DNA from: Bacteroidaceae bacterium
Lineage (GTDB): Bacteria; Bacteroidota; Bacteroidia; Bacteroidales; Bacteroidaceae
DNA length: 40,313 bases
Reading direction: 5' to 3'
Assembly (NCBI GenBank): GCA_017534535.1
Contig: JAFXVZ010000025.1
Location: 1-40,313 of the forward strand
Position numbers and translations under genes: made by a program. Positions within the stretch are counted from its first letter, which is position 1, and each line of letters starts with the position of its first letter. The notes under the pieces are model-generated. The model did not search any database, had not been told where the DNA came from, and saw only the letters and a list, made by a program, of their open reading frames with translations. This document shows, in pieces, positions 17,927 through 26,334 of the stretch.

Positions 17927-18772
17927 ATGAAAGAAATTAAGAACAAAGTATTTGGAGGCGAACGACCTCTGTTTGAGACGCATGACACGATTCTCGACCA
18001 TGTAAAGATTACGTTTGGAGAGTCTGGTATCAAGGAATGTAGCAATATCGTGTGCCGAAACTGCTATTTCGAAGGTAAGTATCCATTGTGGCATGTGAAG
18101 GGCTCTGAGATTACGAATTGTTATTTCGCTCCCGGCTCGCGTTCTGCTATCTGGTATTCTGATGATATGAAGATGACGGATTGTGTGATTAACGGACCGA
18201 AATTCTTCCGCGAGATGAAGAACTTGGAGTTGACTAACGTGACCATTAACGATGCTGATGAAACGTTCTGGGGCATCGACGGGTTGGTTTTGAATAACGT
18301 GACTTTGCATGAGGGAACCTACCCTTTCATGCATTGTAACAATATCAAGGTGAATGGGTTAAATAGTGATAGCAAGTATGTGTTCCAGTATTGCAAGAAT
18401 GTCGAGGTTCATAATGCTGATATCGTCACTAAGGATTCATTTTGGGAATGTGAGAACGTTACCATATATGACTCAAAACTTGATGGTGAATATTTGGGGT
18501 GGCACAGTAAGAACCTGCGACTAATTAATTGCCACATTGCTGGTGAACAACCGCTCTGCTATGTAAAAGACCTGGTGATGGAGAATTGTACTTTTGATGC
18601 TGAATGTGACCGTGCTTTCGAATACTCCACTGTACAAGCTGACATCAAGGGCTTTATCAAAAGTGTCAAGAACCCCATGAGTGGCAAGATAGTTGCTGAT
18701 GGTTATGGTGAGATTATCCTGGATGAAAACATCAAAGGCCCTGCAGACTGTCAAATACTTACAAGAGGATGA
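17927..18772 (+). CDS. DUF3737 family protein (repeat beta-helix-like)
   Basis: This 281-residue protein has no signal peptide and belongs to DUF3737. It is built of short repeats of about 20 residues with recurrent N-C/V-x-F/I patterns (SNIVCRNCYFEGKYPLWH, SEITNCYFAPGSRSAIWY, NVTIYDSKLDGEYLGWH). This suggests a right-handed parallel beta-helix, a fold seen in carbohydrate-active and scaffold proteins. Function is unknown. Its last 4 bp overlap the start of the PatB-type gene (ATGA at 18769-18772), so translation of the two is coupled and a joint role is likely. It starts 47 bp after the MATE gene ends. Confidence 0.87.
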   Translation: MKEIKNKVFGGERPLFETHDTILDHVKITFGESGIKECSNIVCRNCYFEGKYPLWHVKGSEITNCYFAPGSRSAIWYSDDMKMTDCVINGPKFFREMKNLELTNVTINDADETFWGIDGLVLNNVTLHEGTYPFMHCNNIKVNGLNSDSKYVFQYCKNVEVHNADIVTKDSFWECENVTIYDSKLDGEYLGWHSKNLRLINCHIAGEQPLCYVKDLVMENCTFDAECDRAFEYSTVQADIKGFIKSVKNPMSGKIVADGYGEIILDENIKGPADCQILTRG

Positions 18773-19932
18773 AGTACGATTTTGATAAGATAGTAGAACG
18801 AAGAGGCACGGGGTGCTACAAGTGGGACGATGTGCCAGAAGGAGTGATACCCATGTGGATAGCCGACATGGATTTCCGAACAGCACCATTTATTATTGAT
18901 GCCCTGCACAAAAGAGTTGAGCACGGAGTGTTTGGCTATACCCAAGTGCAGGATGATTATTATGAAACAGTAGTTAACTGGTTCAAGAACCGTCACGGAT
19001 GGAGCAATCTGCAGAAGGAGTGGATACTCTATACATCAGGTGTGGTGCCTGCCCTTTCTGTGGTCATCAAGGCCTTCACAGAGCCTGGTGATCAAGTGAT
19101 TGTGCAAACTCCTGTCTATAATTGTTTCTTCTCTTCCATCCGCAACAATGGATGCGAGATTGTACGTAACGACTTAATATACAAAGATCAAACCTACCAA
19201 ATGGATTATGAAGACTTGGAACGAAAGGCAGCTAACCCCAAAGCGAAATTGTTGCTGCTCTGCAATCCTCACAACCCAACTGGTAGGGTATGGAGAAAAG
19301 AAGAATTGCAACGCTTGGGTGAAATCTGTATCCGTCACAACGTGTTGGTAGTGAGCGATGAGATACATTGCGAGTTTGTGTTCCCAGGTCATCATTATGT
19401 GCCTTTCGCCTCCATCAATGAGGAAATGCAACACCACTCCATCACCTGCAATGCCCCCTCTAAGGCATTCAATACGGCTGGCTTGCAGATAGCAAATATC
19501 ATCAGCGACAACCCTGATTATCGTCAAAAAATTGATCGTGCTATTAACATCAATGAGGTGTGTGATGTCAATCCATTTGGTGTGGTTGCCTTGCAAGCTG
19601 CCTATACTGATGAGGGTGCAGAATGGTTGAAGCAACTCAATGAATATCTATTTGATAATTATAATTACTTAAAGGAATACTTTGCCAGAAACTTGCCTCA
19701 ATTCCCCATTTGTAAATTGGAGGGAACCTACTTGGCTTGGGTGGATTGTACGGTTTTGGAACATACTTCAGAAGAAATAGCTACCCACTTAAGAGACCAT
19801 TTCCAAGTGCAGGTGAATGAGGGCATGATGTATGGCGACAATCGATTCATCCGCATCAATTTGGCATGCCCACGATCTCGCCTCGAAATAGGTTTACAAC
19901 GTATAATAGCTGGTATGCAAGCTTTGATATAA
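18769..19932 (+). CDS. MalY/PatB family PLP-dependent C-S lyase / aminotransferase
   Basis: This 387-residue fold-type I PLP enzyme begins MKYDFDKIVERRGTGCYKWD, typical of the MalY/PatB cystathionine beta-lyase group. PLP-binding features are visible: NPHNPTGRVW, the Asp of VSDEIHCEF, and the Schiff-base lysine in NAPSKAFNTAGLQ. A catalytic role in cleaving cystathionine or cysteine conjugates, giving homocysteine or H2S plus pyruvate and ammonia, is expected. It is translationally coupled to the upstream DUF3737 gene. A clear terminator follows directly. Confidence 0.93.
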   Translation: MKYDFDKIVERRGTGCYKWDDVPEGVIPMWIADMDFRTAPFIIDALHKRVEHGVFGYTQVQDDYYETVVNWFKNRHGWSNLQKEWILYTSGVVPALSVVIKAFTEPGDQVIVQTPVYNCFFSSIRNNGCEIVRNDLIYKDQTYQMDYEDLERKAANPKAKLLLLCNPHNPTGRVWRKEELQRLGEICIRHNVLVVSDEIHCEFVFPGHHYVPFASINEEMQHHSITCNAPSKAFNTAGLQIANIISDNPDYRQKIDRAININEVCDVNPFGVVALQAAYTDEGAEWLKQLNEYLFDNYNYLKEYFARNLPQFPICKLEGTYLAWVDCTVLEHTSEEIATHLRDHFQVQVNEGMMYGDNRFIRINLACPRSRLEIGLQRIIAGMQALI

Positions 19933-19935
19933 TAT

Positions 19936-19962
19936 GGGGCAAATCATTTTTGCCCCTTTTTC
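19936..19962 (+). terminator. intrinsic terminator after the PatB-type gene
   Basis: GGGGCAA (19936-19942) and TTGCCCC (19950-19956) form a perfect 7-bp stem with a 7-nt loop, followed by five T. It starts only 3 nt after the stop codon. Confidence 0.88.
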
Positions 19963-19987
19963 TTGCAATGTTTTAAAGAATTCTTAT

Positions 19988-19995
19988 TACCTTTG
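19988..19995 (+). promoter_or_regulatory. -7 box of the sppA promoter
   Basis: TACCTTTG fits TAnnTTTG, with a CTTG about 22 nt upstream (19962-19965) as a weak -33 element. It lies between the upstream terminator and ATG 20039 and argues against the longer in-frame start at 19934. Confidence 0.55.
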
Positions 19996-20038
19996 CTCAG
20001 TTAAATCAAAACGAAAAGATAAAAAAAACAATAAAGCA

Positions 20039-21835
20039 ATGAAAGATTTCTTTAAGTATGTGTTGGCCACAGTTGTCGGCATCATCGTAGCCGGTGTGCT
20101 TATCATGTTTTTAGGCGTACTCACCATTTTCGGTCTCGCCTCCTCATCCGATAAGGATGTAACCATTAAAGACAATTCTGTTTTGAAACTTGAGCTCAAC
20201 GGTACTATTGTTGAACGTGCCCCCGAAAGCTCCCCATTCGACTTTATGAGTTCGTTGAATCCCATGGGTGCCAGTGAATCCATGGGGTTGGACGATATAC
20301 TCTCCTCCATCAAAAAAGCCAAAGATAATGACAACATTAAAGGCATCTACATCCTAGCTGAAAGTATTGATGCTCAACCTGCTACCGTAGAAGCCATTCG
20401 AGATGCTTTGGTGGATTTCAAGGAATCAGGCAAATTCATCATCTCATACGCTGACAACTATGAGCAACTGCTGTATTATCTTGCTAGCACAGCCGACAAG
20501 GTGCTCATCAACCCTAAAGGTGCTCTCGACTGGCATGGTTTGGCAGGTACAGCCATGTTCTACAAGGAACTGATGGATAAGTTGGGCATCGAGGTGGAAA
20601 TCTTCAAGGTTGGTACCTTCAAGAGTGCTGTGGAACCATATATGTTAACAAGCATGAGCGATGCCAATCGTGAGCAAGTGGCTGCTTACATCGGATCTAT
20701 CTGGCAAAAGTTCTCTGACGAGGTGGCTGCTTCCCGCAACCTTACCAAAGAAGCTTTGAACCAGATCGCTGAAGAAGGAGCCATGTTCAAGAGCGGACAA
20801 GAACTGATTGCCGCTGGCTTTGTGGACGAACTGATTTATAAGAACGACATGCGTGCTTACCTAAACCGTTACATGGGCTTGGAAGAGGACAAGAATGTTA
20901 GTGCTTATACCGTAGAAGATATGCGTGGTGTTAAACGAAACACCCCCAAAGATAAGAGTGGCAATATCATAGCTGTTTATTATGCCGTGGGTGACATCGA
21001 TGGTGGTGCTTCTTACCTCCCAAGTTCTGATGAAGGTATTAACTCTGAGAAAGTTATCAAAGACCTCCGTAAATTGAAGGACGATGATGATGTCAAAGCT
21101 GTGGTATTTCGCGTGAACTCACCGGGTGGTAGTGCTTACGGTTCTGAGCAAATCTGGTATGCCCTTTCACAACTCAAGGAGAAGAAACCTCTCATCGTGT
21201 CTATGGGCGACTATGCCGCATCAGGTGGCTATTACATCAGTTGCAATGCCGATACCATCGTGGCTGAACCCACCACTCTCACGGGTTCTATTGGTATCTT
21301 CGGGATAGTACCAAACTTCCAAAATGTTGTGAAGAAGATTGGAGTGAGCATGGATGTGGAGAAGACCAACTCCTTGGCAGATATGAGCAACATGTACCGT
21401 CCAATGACGGAAACAGAAAAGAGGTTGATGCAAAATTATGTGGAAAAAGGCTATGATCTTTTCACTACCCGTTGTGCTGAGGGGCGTGGCATGACTCAGG
21501 CTCAGATTGATGCAGTTGGTCAAGGGCGTGTATGGACAGGCGCCATGGCTCTTGAGCGTGGCTTGGTAGATGTATTGGGTGGCTTGGACGATGCTATCGA
21601 CATTGCCGTGAAGAAAGCTGGCATTGAGACATATACACTCAAGAATTATCCCGAACAGGAAGGAGGTTTCTTAAGTATGTTACAAAGTGTAACCTCCGAC
21701 AACTCCATCCGAATCCAAGAGCAGTTGCTCAAGGGCGATGCAGCACGCATCTTCAACGATGTTTATAGCATCAGTCAGCTTGATAAGCAAGACCGTCTGC
21801 AAGCTCGTATGCCTTATAACATAGTTATTAAATAA
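20039..21835 (+). CDS. sppA: signal peptide peptidase SppA (67K type)
   Basis: This 598-residue membrane protease has one N-terminal anchor (about residues 6-33) and two tandem SppA/ClpP-like domains. The catalytic dyad can be placed: Lys195 in VGTFKSAVEPY of the N-terminal half and Ser395 in GDYAASGGYYIS of the C-terminal half, matching the E. coli Lys209/Ser409 arrangement. It degrades leftover signal peptides in the inner membrane. ATG 20039 was chosen over 19934 because a terminator and a promoter lie in the extension. lpxK follows 63 bp downstream on the same strand. Confidence 0.95.
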   Translation: MKDFFKYVLATVVGIIVAGVLIMFLGVLTIFGLASSSDKDVTIKDNSVLKLELNGTIVERAPESSPFDFMSSLNPMGASESMGLDDILSSIKKAKDNDNIKGIYILAESIDAQPATVEAIRDALVDFKESGKFIISYADNYEQLLYYLASTADKVLINPKGALDWHGLAGTAMFYKELMDKLGIEVEIFKVGTFKSAVEPYMLTSMSDANREQVAAYIGSIWQKFSDEVAASRNLTKEALNQIAEEGAMFKSGQELIAAGFVDELIYKNDMRAYLNRYMGLEEDKNVSAYTVEDMRGVKRNTPKDKSGNIIAVYYAVGDIDGGASYLPSSDEGINSEKVIKDLRKLKDDDDVKAVVFRVNSPGGSAYGSEQIWYALSQLKEKKPLIVSMGDYAASGGYYISCNADTIVAEPTTLTGSIGIFGIVPNFQNVVKKIGVSMDVEKTNSLADMSNMYRPMTETEKRLMQNYVEKGYDLFTTRCAEGRGMTQAQIDAVGQGRVWTGAMALERGLVDVLGGLDDAIDIAVKKAGIETYTLKNYPEQEGGFLSMLQSVTSDNSIRIQEQLLKGDAARIFNDVYSISQLDKQDRLQARMPYNIVIK

Positions 21836-21898
21836 TAGACTTAAACAATTCTCCTATAAGATAGGGGAAGTGCACGCTAAAGGCAAAGGAGTGGGCAA

Positions 21899-22987
21899 TT
21901 GGCAAAACGAAATCACATAGAGATTTATCGCAGTCTGGTACCTATGTCTATAATATTTGGCATAGGTACCAAGCTTCGTAATACTTTTTACAATAGGCAG
22001 TGGCTCAAATCCAAGAGCTATCCCCTGCCTGTAATTTGTGTGGGCAATCTTGCCGTGGGTGGCACTGGCAAGACACCTCATACCGAATACATTATTAATC
22101 TCTTACAAGCAGAGAATCTGTATGTGGCTACCTTGAGCCGAGGCTACAAACGGCATACCAAAGGGTATATCAAGGCCACCTCACTAAGCACAGTTCAAGA
22201 AATTGGCGATGAGCCATGGCAACTCAAGCATAACCATGCCAAACTTACGGTAGCTGTAGATGAAGACCGTTGTCATGGCATTGAACAACTCATGGAGGAA
22301 CAACACCCTTCCATTGAGGCAATTATCCTCGATGATGCTTTCCAACACAGGTCAGTTCGTGCAGGTTTGTACATTCTGCTTACCGATTACCATCGCCTCT
22401 ATTCCCAAGACATGCTCATGCCGGCTGGACGACTTCGTGAGAGCAAACAAGGCGCCGAGCGGGCTCATATCGTGGTGGTGACAAAATGCCCGACCAATCT
22501 CACAGAAGCCGATTATGATTCCGTGAGAACCAGTCTGCATCTATTACCCCACCAGCAACTATTCTTCTCCACCATTACTTATGATGAGCCACAACCAGTA
22601 TTCAAACAAGCCAAACCTTGGCCTGACAGCATCAATGACTCCTATCATCTCTTGGCAATAACGGGCATAGCTCATCCAGAATCGATGATGGATTACCTAC
22701 ACACCATCACGCCTCATGTCGAACTGATTTCTTACCCCGACCACCACGATTTCACACATAAAGACCTCCAGCAAATCTTGCAACGATTTACCAATCTGCC
22801 TGACAATAAAATGATTATCACGACACAAAAGGATGCTGCACGCCTACAAAGCATAGCCCCCCAACTTGACATAATTCTCAAGCGTAACATCTACACCCTC
22901 CCTATCCGCATCCAATTCCTCCGTGATCAACAAGATGCTTTCAACCGCAACATCCTGGCATATGTAAAGCAAGATGCCAGAAGATAA
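21899..22987 (+). CDS. lpxK: tetraacyldisaccharide 4'-kinase (lipid A biosynthesis)
   Basis: This 362-residue inner-membrane kinase phosphorylates the 4' position of the lipid A disaccharide. The Walker A motif is clear at about residues 48-63 (GNLAVGGTGKTPHTEY), and the family motif DDAFQHRSVRAG follows at about 142-153. The N-terminal part before it, RNHIEIYRSLVPMSIIFGIG, aligns with other Bacteroidales LpxK N-termini. The start is therefore TTG 21899 rather than ATG 21944. The TTG has a good AAAGGAG about 7 nt upstream, rare in this genome, and an in-frame stop just before it (21878-21880). Probably co-transcribed with sppA. Confidence 0.93.
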   Translation: MAKRNHIEIYRSLVPMSIIFGIGTKLRNTFYNRQWLKSKSYPLPVICVGNLAVGGTGKTPHTEYIINLLQAENLYVATLSRGYKRHTKGYIKATSLSTVQEIGDEPWQLKHNHAKLTVAVDEDRCHGIEQLMEEQHPSIEAIILDDAFQHRSVRAGLYILLTDYHRLYSQDMLMPAGRLRESKQGAERAHIVVVTKCPTNLTEADYDSVRTSLHLLPHQQLFFSTITYDEPQPVFKQAKPWPDSINDSYHLLAITGIAHPESMMDYLHTITPHVELISYPDHHDFTHKDLQQILQRFTNLPDNKMIITTQKDAARLQSIAPQLDIILKRNIYTLPIRIQFLRDQQDAFNRNILAYVKQDARR

Positions 22988-23006
22988 ATAAAGACTCTTT
23001 TTCTTT

Positions 23007-23037
23007 TGTTATGAAAGAATAAATTATTATATTTGCA
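23007..23037 (+). promoter_or_regulatory. sigma-ABfr promoter of the leader RNA / RING-TerD gene
   Basis: TTTG at 23007-23010, 19-nt spacer and TATATTTG at 23030-23037 match the consensus. The predicted start (about 23043-23045) falls on the first bases of the structured element. Confidence 0.75.
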
Positions 23038-23041
23038 CATT

Positions 23042-23128
23042 GAAGACGGACCAAACGTGTTCTTACTCCCAATGCTTGAGAGCTCTTCGGGGTTCAAATA
23101 GAACAGTAATTTCCGTCTTCTTTTTTTT
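23042..23128 (+). ncRNA. structured 87-nt leader or small RNA ending in a terminator-like stem
   Basis: GAAGACGGA (23042-23050) pairs perfectly with TCCGTCTTC (23112-23120), which is followed directly by eight T (23121-23128). An inner pair, TGTTCT (23058-23063) and AGAACA (23100-23105), nests inside, around a CCC/GGG pair. The 5' end coincides with the predicted transcription start, and the T tract ends 3 nt before the ATG of the downstream gene. This fits either a free small RNA or an attenuating leader. I do not recognise it as a known RNA family. Confidence 0.5.
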
Positions 23129-23131
23129 ATT

Positions 23132-25396
23132 ATGAACAACAAAACCTTGACAAATGTAGCATTACGTTACCGGGCTCTGTTTCTTGACGTTCACCTGGAG
23201 GACATCAACATGGAATCTGAGACAACCGCTACTGTTATGGCTTTCATAGCCCGTTTGAAAGAAAACGGCTTCTGTGTAAGTGAACAACTGCTTCATGCAC
23301 TGAATGTTGTATCCTCTGATCAACTTGCGGAAATCACCGAGTGCATCAACAATGTAATGGGCATTAACCTCAATTGGGCACCCCTTGTGAAAGGATGGGA
23401 TGTGCCTACAGGTGAAACGTTAGATGACCATATCTTCACCTGGTTTGCCAATATGTTCGTAAAGGAAGGTGAAATCAAGGGCACCACCCTGCCCTGTGGC
23501 CACCTTATTCCAGATGGTTCTTTCCCCTTGGAACGTTACAACGGATGTCCTTTTTGTGGCACTCCTTTTGAAACAACTAATTTTGTCTATCAAGGTCAAG
23601 CTAGCAAACTAAAGGAGCTGAGATTGTTCACCATAATGGATGTGGAGCGAGTGTTCGATTCTCTCCTGTCTTCTTCTACTCCCCTTGATGGTACCCAGAA
23701 GGACTCGTTGGAACAATTACTTCAGGTGTTCCCACTGCCTGAAAAAGCCAATATCACAATGAAGGAAACGGCTATGCTAGTTGTCAAGACGTTAGTCAAT
23801 CAAGGAAAGGCGGAAGAGGCTTCACAATTATTGAAAACGCCTACAGATATCTTGCGTTACCTTTGGTATGAAAAGACTGGTTATTCACAGATTATTGAAC
23901 CTAAAACCCTTGTAACCCATGCAGCTAAGCTCTACTATCACATGTGGGGACCCCTTAACGATAGTGCTGATGCCGCCCAACAGATGAAACAGAAATTGAT
24001 GCTGAAATACGACCGCAAGGCATGCCTACATGTAGCTCAGTGGCTGAATGCCATCCCCATGACAGCGACCCAAGCTTCCGAGAACATGAACCCCAAACGA
24101 GGCATGTGGGTACGCATGATCCGTGCCCTACGTTTAGGAGAGTATTCACGTAAACAAGGATTCGACCACTTGGCAGAGATTCTCGATGTGTTTTACAAGC
24201 AGAGTTATTCTACTTGGCAAGGTCGAGTTGATAAAGCTCGTTTAGAAAACGATGCCAATCGGATGTTAGCTTTGTTGAAAGAACGTCCTGGAGTCTTTGC
24301 TCGTTGCCTGTTTGCTACGATGTTACGGTTTGGTAGCAATAAGGTTCTCAATGCCTTTAGCGAAATAGCTGATAAGTTACCTACTCGTCTATTGCTCTCT
24401 TTAGGCAATGCTGCTGATATATACTTCAATCCCAAGGAGATACGTATTGCTCGTCCCATCACGGGTGTAACGCACCAGATTGAACCCAACAAGTTGTTGG
24501 CACTCTATGATGACGATGATTGCAAAGCAATGGTGGAAGCCGTAAATGACATTTACAAAACATCTATGTTTAAACGCTATACTACCCAGCCAACAAATTC
24601 AAAATCCATATTCATAGACCCTGCGCTCTACTGTATACCCGTGAATGTGGGTGAGCGCACCACTACCATCCAGGATACTTCTTGTGCCTTGATGGGTACT
24701 CGCTTCCCCATTGAAGGCGATGCTGTCCGTCTGTTCCTCCAATGGGGCAAAGGCTTACCTGCCCAACTCCTCGATATGGACTTGAGCTGTCGCATCTCCT
24801 TTTCCAACGGCAGGGTATCTGAGTGTGCCTACTACAATCTGACTTGTATAGGTGCCAAGCACTCAGGCGATATCCAGACTATTCCCGAAATGACAGGAAC
24901 TGCAGAATATATCGAACTCTCATTACTCGAATTAGAGGCTGCTGGTGCTAAGTACGCCATCTTCACCTGCAATGCTTATTCCACTGGAGCCATCTCCCCT
25001 AACCTCGTTGTGGGTTGGATGAACTCTGCATACCCCATGCAGATTTCTGAAGAAAAAGGTGTGGCATACGACCCCTCTTGCGTACAACACATGGTTCGCA
25101 TCAGCGAGGGCAACCTCTCCAAAGGGCTTGTCTTCGGTGTGCTCGATGTGGCAAAACGCGAAATTATTTGGTTAGAGATGCCCTTCACTTCACAGACCGT
25201 TCAAGGTGCCAAAATTGGAACCATTGAAGCCCTGCTTCGTAAATTGGAGTCTAAGCTTTCTATTGGTGAGCTCTTGGAAATCAAAGCCAAAGCCCAACAT
25301 TTGAAGTTGGTAGAGAATGAGCATGAAGCCGATGAAGCCTATACTTACGAGTGGGCACTGAATCCTGCAGAAGTTACTAAGCTCCTCTTTATGTAA
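23132..25396 (+). CDS. RING-type zinc finger plus TerD-like domain protein (MXAN_6230/SCO0854-like)
   Basis: This 754-residue cytoplasmic protein has no signal peptide. A zinc-binding RING-like module lies at about 121-146 (PCGHLIPDGSF then GCPFCGTPF; likely ligands C122, H124, C139, C142). The middle, about 150-500, is helical. The C-terminus, about 540-690, looks like a TerD domain: LLDMDLSCRISF, a YYN strand, HSGD at 577-580, EYIELSL, and AKYAIFTCNAYSTG. This order matches the MXAN_6230/SCO0854 family linked by comparative genomics to tellurite-resistance (Ter) stress systems. No other ter gene is in the window. It is monocistronic behind a structured leader. Function is unknown; metal or stress sensing is inference. 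Confidence 0.8.
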   Translation: MNNKTLTNVALRYRALFLDVHLEDINMESETTATVMAFIARLKENGFCVSEQLLHALNVVSSDQLAEITECINNVMGINLNWAPLVKGWDVPTGETLDDHIFTWFANMFVKEGEIKGTTLPCGHLIPDGSFPLERYNGCPFCGTPFETTNFVYQGQASKLKELRLFTIMDVERVFDSLLSSSTPLDGTQKDSLEQLLQVFPLPEKANITMKETAMLVVKTLVNQGKAEEASQLLKTPTDILRYLWYEKTGYSQIIEPKTLVTHAAKLYYHMWGPLNDSADAAQQMKQKLMLKYDRKACLHVAQWLNAIPMTATQASENMNPKRGMWVRMIRALRLGEYSRKQGFDHLAEILDVFYKQSYSTWQGRVDKARLENDANRMLALLKERPGVFARCLFATMLRFGSNKVLNAFSEIADKLPTRLLLSLGNAADIYFNPKEIRIARPITGVTHQIEPNKLLALYDDDDCKAMVEAVNDIYKTSMFKRYTTQPTNSKSIFIDPALYCIPVNVGERTTTIQDTSCALMGTRFPIEGDAVRLFLQWGKGLPAQLLDMDLSCRISFSNGRVSECAYYNLTCIGAKHSGDIQTIPEMTGTAEYIELSLLELEAAGAKYAIFTCNAYSTGAISPNLVVGWMNSAYPMQISEEKGVAYDPSCVQHMVRISEGNLSKGLVFGVLDVAKREIIWLEMPFTSQTVQGAKIGTIEALLRKLESKLSIGELLEIKAKAQHLKLVENEHEADEAYTYEWALNPAEVTKLLFM

Positions 25397-25402
25397 TAAA
25401 TG

Positions 25403-26185
25403 TTACCCCATCACCACATCGAGCACCATCATCAAGACGAAGCCAATAGCAAAGCCGATGGTGCTAAGATTGGAATGCTGGCCATTAGAGGCTTCTGGTA
25501 TCAGTTCCTCAACCACCACATAGAACATAGCACCTGCGGCAAAGGCGAGCATATAAGGGAGAACGGGCATCAGCATAGAGGCAAGCAATAAAACAGCAAC
25601 GGCTCCGATAGGCTCAACGGCTCCACTCAGAGAACCCAACAGAAACGAACGCCAACGGCTATTGCCCGCAGCCCGCATCGGCATGGAGATGATGGCTCCT
25701 TCAGGAACATTCTGGATGGCAATACCCAAGGAAACAGCCACGGCACTGGCCAATGAGATTTGAGCCGAACCATTCTCCGCTCCTGCAAACACAACGCCAA
25801 CAGCCATTCCTTCTGGCAGATTATGGATGGTAACAGCCAAAGCAAGCATCGCGGTTTTGGATAATTTCGAACGCATTCCTTCTGGCTGGTCAGTTCCAAT
25901 ATGCATATGTGGTGTTAGTTCATCTATCATCAACAAGAAGCCCATGCCCAACAGGAATCCTATAGCAGCAGGTAATACAGACCATTTGCCAGTATCGGCC
26001 TCCATCTCCATTGCTGGAATCAACAGGGACCATACCGATGCTGCCACCATCACGCCTGAGGCAAAACCAAGCAAAGACTTTTGCAAGCGCACAGACATCT
26101 CGTCCTTCATCAAAAAGACGAAGGCAGAGCCAAGCATCGTGCCAAGCAGTGGAATCAGCAGTCCTATAATCAATATTGTTGTCAT
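25403..26185 (-). CDS. ZIP family divalent metal transporter (ZupT-like)
   Basis: This 260-residue membrane protein has about eight transmembrane segments and the ZIP signature. Helix IV reads LAVTIHNLPEGMAVGVVFAG and helix V reads SLGIAIQNVPEGAIISMPM; their His, Asn, Pro and Glu residues bind metal. It imports Zn2+ and probably Fe2+ or Mn2+. The frame runs to 26224, but ATG 26185 (MTTILIIGLL) is the family start. On the minus strand TAACTTCG (plus 26194-26201) with ATTG 20 nt upstream may be the promoter. Its end is 6 bp from the end of the convergent RING-TerD gene, so their transcripts probably overlap. Confidence 0.9.
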   Translation of the reverse strand: MTTILIIGLLIPLLGTMLGSAFVFLMKDEMSVRLQKSLLGFASGVMVAASVWSLLIPAMEMEADTGKWSVLPAAIGFLLGMGFLLMIDELTPHMHIGTDQPEGMRSKLSKTAMLALAVTIHNLPEGMAVGVVFAGAENGSAQISLASAVAVSLGIAIQNVPEGAIISMPMRAAGNSRWRSFLLGSLSGAVEPIGAVAVLLLASMLMPVLPYMLAFAAGAMFYVVVEELIPEASNGQHSNLSTIGFAIGFVLMMVLDVVMG

Positions 26186-26207
26186 CTTGGGTGCGAAGTT
26201 ACACCTT

Positions 26208-26300
26208 TTATTTGAAATAAACAATATCGGCCATGATGTAAGTGATGACGTGATATACAGTCACCCTTATTACATAGCGAGCATTCGATATTAGTTTCAT
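26208..26300 (-). pseudogene. N-terminal remnant of a paralogue of the membrane protein at 27423-28265
   Basis: The minus strand here encodes a 30-residue frame whose residues from about 4 on read ISNARYVIRVTVYHVITYI. The intact gene at 27423-28265 reads ISNSLYVVKVTFYHIITYI at its N-terminus. At DNA level roughly 55 bp align without gaps at about 70 percent identity by eye (26232-26290 against about 28174-28232). Similarity ends abruptly and a stop follows. It is a broken duplicate, lying just downstream of the GNAT gene that ends the left operon. Confidence 0.7.
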
Positions 26301-26334
26301 TTCTGAGTCTCACTTTTCCATAGTTATCCCATGC

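Noticed and set aside
23090-23100. GGGGTTCAAAT resembling a tRNA T-loop in the leader RNA
   Set aside because: The following bases do not pair as a T stem, there is no 7-bp acceptor with CCA-like end, and no anticodon arm is found.
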